Assembly (NCBI GenBank): GCA_037042185.1 | Contig: JAXQJY010000021.1 | Location: 682,001 to 746,000 of the forward strand | Direction: 5' to 3' | From: Sordariomycetes sp. S80-01Y | Taxonomy: Eukaryota > Ascomycota > Sordariomycetes | Length of the DNA stretch: 64,000 bases | Shown here: positions 57,828 through 64,000 of the stretch, piece after piece | Numbering within the stretch: position 1 is the stretch's first letter | How the letters are laid out: every line of letters begins with the position of its first letter | Made by a program: the position numbers and the translations under genes | Notes under the pieces: generated by a model | The model's database searches: none | What the model saw: only the letters and a program-made list of their open reading frames with translations | Told to the model about the DNA's origin: nothing

Positions 57828-58278
57828 CGGACTCTTGAGTAAGAATTTCCCAATTCGCGCCTTAAGAAGTGTTTCCTTGGCTCCGAGTCATGGCCTAATC
57901 GACCCGGTGCCTCGACCCAACCGATGCCACAAAGTTGCTCGCATCGCACAGCTTGTCGTCCCGACAGCGTCCCGCCATGGCTGCTCACCCGCCGCCCATT
58001 TCCTCTTGCGGACCGGTCCATCATCTGGAAGCTGGGGAAAGGGCCACGATTGGTGCTGTCGCGTGCATTGCGCCCCCAGATGGCTGGCCCCCGGATTGCT
58101 TGTATTTGGGGACTGCCGGGGCCTTGCATCATTGGACAATGCGGCCCAGCCATGTGGACCAAGGCTAACGTATACGCGATTGATGGGGGTGCGTAGCGAT
58201 GCCTTCCCGTCGACTCTAGGTTTGCTCGGTGAGGAGTGTCGGACTCCTGGTGCCCCGACGCGCTCCTACCCGCAAGTC

Positions 58279-58285
58279 TATATAA
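58279..58285 (+). promoter_or_regulatory. TATA element of the MFS permease gene
   Basis: TATATAA lies 126 nt upstream of the permease start codon at 58411, a normal fungal spacing. Confidence 0.5.
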
Positions 58286-58410
58286 CTGCCCCGTTCCCTC
58301 GATCTGAAAACGGGATTCATCACGCCCTCGGTCTTTCCAAGCATCGACAACTTCAAGACTGGAGTGTTTCCTAAGGGCTTCTGCTCTCCTACTGCTCCAG
58401 CCTCGCAACC

Positions 58411-60099
58411 ATGGCGTCTGAAAAGATCAACAATGAAGACTTCGTCAACACGGCTCAGATAGAGCACACGGACAGCCAGGCTGTCCATGGCAAGCTCGAT
58501 GCCCATGCTCAGACCGCCCGAGAGAGGGCCCACCAGATGGGCCCTCGGGAAGCCTTGCAGGCCTACCCCATGGCCGTCTTCTGGAGTCTGGTGGTCTCCA
58601 TGTGTGTTGTTATGGAAGGTGAGTAAAGATGTCCAACGAGTAGATCGGGGCTCGGTCTAACTTGTGTTCCGTCAGGCTACGACACGATCCTCATCGGTAA
58701 TTTCTACGCCCACCCGGAATTCGCAGCAAAGTACGGCCAGTTCATCGACGAAAACGGACGTCCTCAGCTTTCGGCGGCATGGCAGGCAGGTCTCAGCAAC
58801 GCCAGTGTCGTCGGCTGCTTCTTCGGCAGTCTCGCCAACGGCTACCTCGTCAATAAGTTCGGCCAGAAGCGCGTCATCTTGGTTGCCCTCGTGGTCCTGT
58901 CGGCTCTGATCCCCCTCACATTCTGGGCCCAGAGTATCGTCATGCTTTTGGTGGGACAGCTCCTCTGCGGCCTGCCCTGGGGGATCTTTGTGACATCGAG
59001 CCCTGCATACGCCTCGGAAGTGCTGCCGATGAGCCTTCGTGTCTACCTCACAAGCTGGACGAACATGTGTTTCATCATCGGACAGCTCATTGCGGCGGGT
59101 GTGCTCGCAGGCTTGGTCGACCGCAACGATCAGTGGTCGTACCGCATCCCCTTTGCTCTGCAGTGGGCGTGGCCTGTAGTTCTGATACCGACCCTCTGGT
59201 TCGCCCCTGAGTCGCCGTGGCATCTGGTGCGCATCGGCAAGCTCGAGGAGGCCAAGCAATCGCTGGAGCGTCTGCAAAAGAGCTCATCCCCTCACAAGGT
59301 CAGCGTGGAGTCCACCCTCGCCGAGATCGTGCACACCAACAACACTGAGATCGAACTGAGCTCCGGCACGAGCTACTGGGACTGTTTCAAGGGGGCCGAG
59401 CGCTGGCGCACCGAGATTGCTTGCCTGGCCTTTGCGGGCCAGGTCCTCTCTGGATCCAGCTTCGCCTACAACTCCACCTACTTCTTCCAGCAGGTCGGTC
59501 TCAGCACTTCGGATACCTACAACCTCAATGTGGGCGGCACTGCAATGGCTCTCGTAGGAACTCTCGTGTCTTGGGTTGCCATTATGCCCTACGTCGGCCG
59601 GCGACGCACCTACCTGTGGGGTATGGGGGCCCTTTTCGCTGTACTTTTCATCGTTGGCATTCTTAACCCCTGGAACGGTCGCGAGTCTGTTGCTTACGGC
59701 CAAGCATCCCTTACACTCATATGGACATTCATCTTCCAACTGTCCATTGGCCAACTTGGATGGGCTATACCTGCGGAGATTGGGTCCACTCGTCTTCGGC
59801 AAAAAACCATCTGCCTCGCCCGCAACTCTTATTACCTGGTCAGCATCGTCTCGGGAGTCGTGCAGCCATACTTCATGAACCCCAGCGAGCTCAACCTCCG
59901 GGGCTACACGGGCTTCATCTGGGGTTCCACTGCATTCTGTGTTCTGGTTTGGGCCTTTTTCCGGCTGCCCGAGTCCAAGGGCCGCACATTTGAGGAGCTT
60001 GACTGGTTATTTGCCAATAACACCAAGGCCCGTAAATTCCGCCATGCGGAAGTTGGCGATTTCACTGCGCCAAATGACACGCCTGTCGTCCATGTCTAG
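58411..60099 (+). CDS. MFS sugar permease (alpha-glucoside/maltose type)
   Basis: This is a plasma-membrane proton-coupled sugar transporter of the MFS sugar-porter family, 543 aa, in exons 58411-58618 and 58676-60099 with a 57-nt intron after the first membrane segment. The N-terminal about 50 residues are cytosolic. Helix 1 ends VVMEGYDTILIGNFYAHPEF, as in maltose and alpha-glucoside permeases. NKFGQKR is the loop 2-3 signature, LCGLPWGIFVTSSPAYASEV and PESPWHLVRIGKLEEA are sugar-porter blocks, and FRLPESKGRTFEELDWLF is the C-terminal PESKGR signature. It is divergent from the GH36 alpha-galactosidase gene and is followed on the same strand by a Zn2Cys6 factor, so import of alpha-galactosides is a reasonable inference; the substrate is not proven by sequence. 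Confidence 0.92.
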
Positions 60100-60532
60100 T
60101 GGCTGGAATGATTGGTCGGCCGGATTCCTCGGAGGATTTACTTACTTGGAACTGCGACATGTATCGCCCTTTAACAAAGCGCATAGATGCCTGTATCAAG
60201 TCTAGCTTCATGATAGTATGCTTCTTCTACTTGCAAACCCATTGTCTGCTCTGTGAGTTGGTGATGTTGCTCCATCATTGTTGTGGTGGATCGAGGATCC
60301 AATCGTCGTTGCAATGCAGCTGCAGCAGCCTCTTTCTTGTTTACGGAATAGCCCCTTTTCTAACCGCATAGCTTAAATAGCGGGGCTCCAGAATCCCTGC
60401 ATCCGCTGACAAATTCCAGATATCAGTCAGCACCTCATCGTCAGCTTCCACACCGATAACTCACGACGTCAGAGCATACAATTCGTTCACGCTCGAGCAA
60501 TATTTCGCATTGCTGTTACCGGGAAGGTAACC
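60100..60532. other. Intergenic between permease and regulator
   Basis: These 433 nt hold the permease 3' region and the promoter of the Zn2Cys6 gene. No element beyond short AT-rich stretches was recognised. Confidence 0.5.
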
Positions 60533-62578
60533 ATGTATTCCACGTTCAAGGCCAGCGCGCCACCGTCAGAGACCAGCCGCCCACCTAAGCCGAAACGTGC
60601 CCAAGTGACCCGCGCCTGTGTAGCGTGTAGGGTCGCCCGCGCCAAATGCGACACAGTTCGTCCCTGCAGAAACTGCGAAAAGTCAGGCAGGGAATGCGTA
60701 TCTAACGGTACCGCTTCGACCACCTCGCAGCGCCCAGCGTCGGCACAGGTCCGGGAAATCGATCGGTTGCGAGCCAAGGTTCAGCAGTTGGAGGCCCGAG
60801 CGAACCGCCAACAGCACACGCCCCAAACCACGCCCCCGACAGAGGGGCTTCACGCAGCGCATTCTCATCCCGCTACGTGCAATTGGCGAGGGATACCCGT
60901 AAATGGGCTGCAGTATGGGCCCATCTCCGACCAGGCGTTCTGCCATCGCATCTCGCTTGCTGTGCCCCTGTTGGACGTATCTCCGCCAAAGCCAACTGAT
61001 GTTCTCCGGAGCACCACCGACCTCAGGGTCTGTGACAGGCTCGAGCGCTCTCAGCAGGACTACTTCTTTGACCTCTTCTGGCTTTCCTACCACGTCAACT
61101 TTCCCGCCTTGGACGAGGCTGATTTTCGCGACCTGTACGCCTCGCTGTGGCATGACGAAAGCACAAGGGACCCTGATCCTCTGGTTGACATTATTCTGGC
61201 GCTGAACATGCAGTACGCATTCTCGTACCTCGGGGAGGATGGCAGCGCGGGCGAGGAGGCTGCTGTTGCCGGAAAGGCGTTCTACCATCGATGTCAAGCT
61301 GCCCTGAGCGAAATGGGTGAGACGCCTTCCACGAAAACGGTGCAGTGCATGTTCTTCAGCGCCGTCTATCTTTCCTTTGCGAGGTGCTACAATGCAGCGC
61401 ACACGATGGTCAAGACAGCGGGCAACATGCTCAAGACGCTGTCCGCCGACGCTCTCGACCCAGCCGCGCAAGGGCTTCATGCGAGGCTCTCCAGGTGCAT
61501 CTACACACAGGACATCCGCCTCTCATTCAAGCTGGGCCGCTTCGAACCAACCCAGGCTGTGCTTCAGTCAAGCCTTGAGCAACCTCCAGAGGAGTTTGAC
61601 CGCCTGGATTTCGAAGGGTCGCCCTACCACGTGCATCTGCAGCGCCTCTGTTGCGTCGCCCATGCCATCTACAACAACTTTATTGCTGCTGTCAGCCCCT
61701 TGCTTGCGGCTCCTGACACTTTCGACACGTCCCCCGCCATAAGGGATGAGTGCGCTGCTATCCTTGCCGCCGAGATGAAAGCCCTGGACGACTGGGTCTC
61801 CCAGGTTCCCGCTTTGCTAAAGACCCCGCGGCTGTCCGGCTCACAGCCCTTCTCCACGGACCGGTCAAAGCTCAACTTCCTGGATTCAGATCAGCAGTGG
61901 CTGCAAAGGCAGCGCTTGGCTCTGGAGTGTCAATACCATGCCTACTGCATCACGCTCTTACGTCCGTTTATTCACTTTTCACCGACGCCCGTCAAGGGTA
62001 CCTTCAACGCGGACAGCAACTGCATCCGTTGCGTCAATCACGCTGTCTTGCTAGCGTCCATGATCGCACAGGGCCTCACAAAGACGGACATCCTTAAGGG
62101 ATGCTACCAGGCATTTGAGTGGCAGCAGGACGCCACATACGCGCTGGCAGGGTTCGCCTTGGCTTACCCCGTTTGCCCTCCAACAACAAGCGCTCGGAAG
62201 GCACTAGCGGAAGCAGGGCAGACGTTCTTCGAATGTTTCGGTCATGGAAAGCCGGCGGCGGTTCGGATGGGCATGTTGACCCAGGAGTTCGATCGACAGG
62301 TGAGGGAGAAGATGAAGAAGTTTAGGGGGGTGATGGATGATCCGCAGCTCACGCCCACTGGTAGCGTGGGCCGAGACCACAGTCACAACATTGACCCGAC
62401 GCTGCAGGATGCTGGGCTAGCGGCTCTTGGGGAGCTTGATCCAAGTGGCTTGCCTTCCGTTTGGTCGTCCGGGATGGATGAGGGCCAGCTGTGGCCAATG
62501 GGTACCCCGGGGTCTCTCGACGTCTGGTCCTCGTTCATGGGCGACTTGGGGGGTCACCAGAGTGAGGCAGGGGTGTGA
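60533..62578 (+). CDS. Zn2Cys6 transcription factor beside the sugar genes
   Basis: This is an intronless 681-aa binuclear zinc-cluster regulator. The cluster at residues 28-56 reads RACVACRVARAKCD and RPCRNCEKSGRECV (six cysteines present). A short coiled coil follows (REIDRLRAKVQQLEARAN, residues 72-90). The fungal_trans middle homology region (PF04082) spans about 180-450 with DYFFDLFWLSYHVNFPALDE and RCIYTQDIRLSFKLGRFEPT. The C-terminus is acidic and rich in Gly, Ser and Trp (PSGLPSVWSSGMDEGQLWPM), plausible as an activation domain. Its place next to the permease and alpha-galactosidase suggests it regulates them. I cannot tie it to a named regulator such as AmyR or XlnR. Confidence 0.91.
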   Translation: MYSTFKASAPPSETSRPPKPKRAQVTRACVACRVARAKCDTVRPCRNCEKSGRECVSNGTASTTSQRPASAQVREIDRLRAKVQQLEARANRQQHTPQTTPPTEGLHAAHSHPATCNWRGIPVNGLQYGPISDQAFCHRISLAVPLLDVSPPKPTDVLRSTTDLRVCDRLERSQQDYFFDLFWLSYHVNFPALDEADFRDLYASLWHDESTRDPDPLVDIILALNMQYAFSYLGEDGSAGEEAAVAGKAFYHRCQAALSEMGETPSTKTVQCMFFSAVYLSFARCYNAAHTMVKTAGNMLKTLSADALDPAAQGLHARLSRCIYTQDIRLSFKLGRFEPTQAVLQSSLEQPPEEFDRLDFEGSPYHVHLQRLCCVAHAIYNNFIAAVSPLLAAPDTFDTSPAIRDECAAILAAEMKALDDWVSQVPALLKTPRLSGSQPFSTDRSKLNFLDSDQQWLQRQRLALECQYHAYCITLLRPFIHFSPTPVKGTFNADSNCIRCVNHAVLLASMIAQGLTKTDILKGCYQAFEWQQDATYALAGFALAYPVCPPTTSARKALAEAGQTFFECFGHGKPAAVRMGMLTQEFDRQVREKMKKFRGVMDDPQLTPTGSVGRDHSHNIDPTLQDAGLAALGELDPSGLPSVWSSGMDEGQLWPMGTPGSLDVWSSFMGDLGGHQSEAGV

Positions 62579-64000
62579 TAATGAAGCTCTGCCGGAACGT
62601 GCCAGATCCGTTCCTGTCAAGCGTTCGAGCAGGAGTCAGAGATGAGTTGTTCACTGCAAAGCGTCGGCTCTCAGCGCGCCAATGCCATAGTACAGCCGCT
62701 AGACCGTCTCTGAAACTACGAACTTACCTGTCATTCAATATCGCCATATGAGTCGGGCGAAGGTGCCTTAGTCTTGCTTCAATGAGTGTGCCGGCCGGCA
62801 GCAACGGTACCAGGGTAGTCGCAGATCGACTGGTCCAGACAGCACGCCAAAGCCTCGTCTATTGAAGATATGGGACGGTGCGGGCGCCCACAGAAACCTA
62901 GGGCTTATCAATGCGGCTCAAAAGTCACGTGTGAGTCCATCCCTTCACGAAGCACACGAAGCCAGGTCTGGACACAGCCCCCCGTGCGATCGTGCTGACT
63001 CCGCAGTCCAGGATGTGAGCAGGACGATCATGGCACTAGACCTCTAAGGGCAAGGCCGAATCGAAGGGGTCTGATACACCAGAGCCGGGTTAGTCAAGAG
63101 AGTCGAATGTGACATGACAGGTCGCTCTGTGCCGGCTGGCTGTTGCAGGGGGGTCAATAATCACGGTGGCTGAGGAAGATGACACTTATCGGCTCCGGCC
63201 CCGTCGCTTTTCGAGGCCGCCTGAAAATAGCCACATACACGCCTCTGAAGCTCTTTACGATTGCAACGCCTTTCTCTGGGATGTCTTTCAAATCCGAGCT
63301 CTTATGGTCACCAGCCAATCTAGGGAACGACCCGCTCTCGCGTTCAGCTCCTGCTTTGGAGATGCCACGGCCTTGTCTTCAACATTCGGACTGGTATACG
63401 GAGTCAAGTTTCACGATGTGGCGTCGATGTTCTCTGAATGATTGTGCAGTAGGGTGATCGTCTCGAACCCCTCCAGTCCAATAGTGCAAGGGAATCACGC
63501 GTCAGCAGAACCGTAGACAGGGATCCAGGATTCTAGCCCGAGGGACGGTTGTTATCGAAGCATCTGGGGGCAGAGAGGCTTCAAAGAAAAGTTTTTCCCA
63601 GCAGCCGAGATTCGGTTTGCGTAGTGATCATCTCCTTTCGTCGATCAGCGGCGGGGAGTATCTTGGATTGCACCTTAGTCAGGCTGTCGGGAGACACACA
63701 GCCCCTCCAATTTGAGGGAGGTTGACCTTCTCCACATATGTCGGATCGTATCTTCTAGTTTTTCTTGGGTTCATTGATCTACCGCTGCTCCGCGGGCCGA
63801 GCCTAAATCCTCAGCGGGGAGCCGGCGATAGGTGAGGCCAGTCATTGAGCACTCGAGCCATGACCACCCGAAGATGTGTGCATGATAGGCGAGAGCTTGG
63901 GGAAACTTCTGACCATGCGCGAGTTCTGGTAACTGGCCCGCCGCAATGCTTTGCCTGACACGCAGATTCACGTCCTGAAATTCTGCAAGAACATCAAGAA
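62579..64000. other. Intergenic, right edge
   Basis: 1.4 kb after the regulator gene. ORFs are at most about 92 codons, overlap in several frames and have no recognisable domain. No tRNA, repeat or mobile-element end was recognised. Confidence 0.45.

Larger units (their letters stand above)
56977..58410. promoter_or_regulatory. Divergent promoter region, alpha-galactosidase / MFS permease
   Basis: This 1.43-kb stretch separates two divergent sugar-metabolism genes and holds a TATA element for each, two CTG-rich tracts and a CGGACCG at 58009-58015, an inverted CGG/CCG pair of the kind Zn2Cys6 factors bind. ORFs here are low-complexity shadows. Confidence 0.5.

Noticed and set aside
63455-63475. 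Possible tRNA B-box (GTTCGAGAC on the minus strand)
   Set aside because: The flanking bases cannot form a T-arm stem and no acceptor stem or A-box is seen.

Overview
The window is nuclear DNA of a filamentous ascomycete (Pezizomycotina, most likely a sordariomycete). The signs are short GT-AG introns (mostly 47-95 nt) with CTNAC-type branch sites, Zn2Cys6 regulators, a DFG5/DCW1 cell-wall mannosidase, an SSD1 with NDR-kinase sites, a PDR-type ABC transporter, pyrimidine-rich leaders, and intact genes on both strands. I see no transposon, viral relic, CRISPR array or rRNA, and no convincing tRNA. Exon boundaries below were worked out by eye from splice sites, reading phase and family conservation.

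Layout. 0.4-7 kb holds housekeeping genes: a Vps68/TMEM50-type membrane protein, a METTL25-like methyltransferase, a Tlg1/syntaxin-6-type SNARE and the mRNA-export factor GLE1. 7.4-12.2 kb holds a Zn2Cys6 factor and a secreted S33/TAP-type peptidase. They flank a gene-free stretch with small imperfect repeats. After a 2.2-kb gap that includes a long AUG-free leader comes SSD1 (14.5-18.7 kb), then a secreted ferritin-like Rds1-type protein, MKT1, ribosomal protein S28, a 2-oxoglutarate/Fe(II) oxygenase, a DUF4048 protein and an ATP-dependent DNA ligase with a long disordered tail. 35-43 kb holds a GPI-anchored GH76 mannosidase (DFG5/DCW1), dihydroxyacetone kinase, Sm D2 and 3-hydroxyisobutyryl-CoA hydrolase. 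43-48 kb holds an Ams2/Spt21-like GATA-finger protein and an orphan ORF immediately behind it.

The right end (48.5-62.6 kb) looks accessory. A short-chain dehydrogenase and a full-size PDR ABC transporter are divergently transcribed. They are followed by a GH36 alpha-galactosidase that is divergent from an MFS oligosaccharide permease, and then a Zn2Cys6 regulator. The last three form a plausible alpha-galactoside (raffinose/melibiose type) uptake, hydrolysis and regulation cassette. This is the nearest thing to a functional system here, and it is inference from gene content.

The most checkable oddities are two apparent GC-AG introns (SNARE and DAK genes), a frame-neutral 48-nt intron in the ligase, a 40-nt last exon in SSD1 that a simple ORF reading misses, a GATA finger whose two cysteine pairs lie about 73 residues apart, and long AUG-poor leaders with one minimal upstream ORF before SSD1, DFG5 and the Ams2-like gene. 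I found no clearly undescribed biological system.
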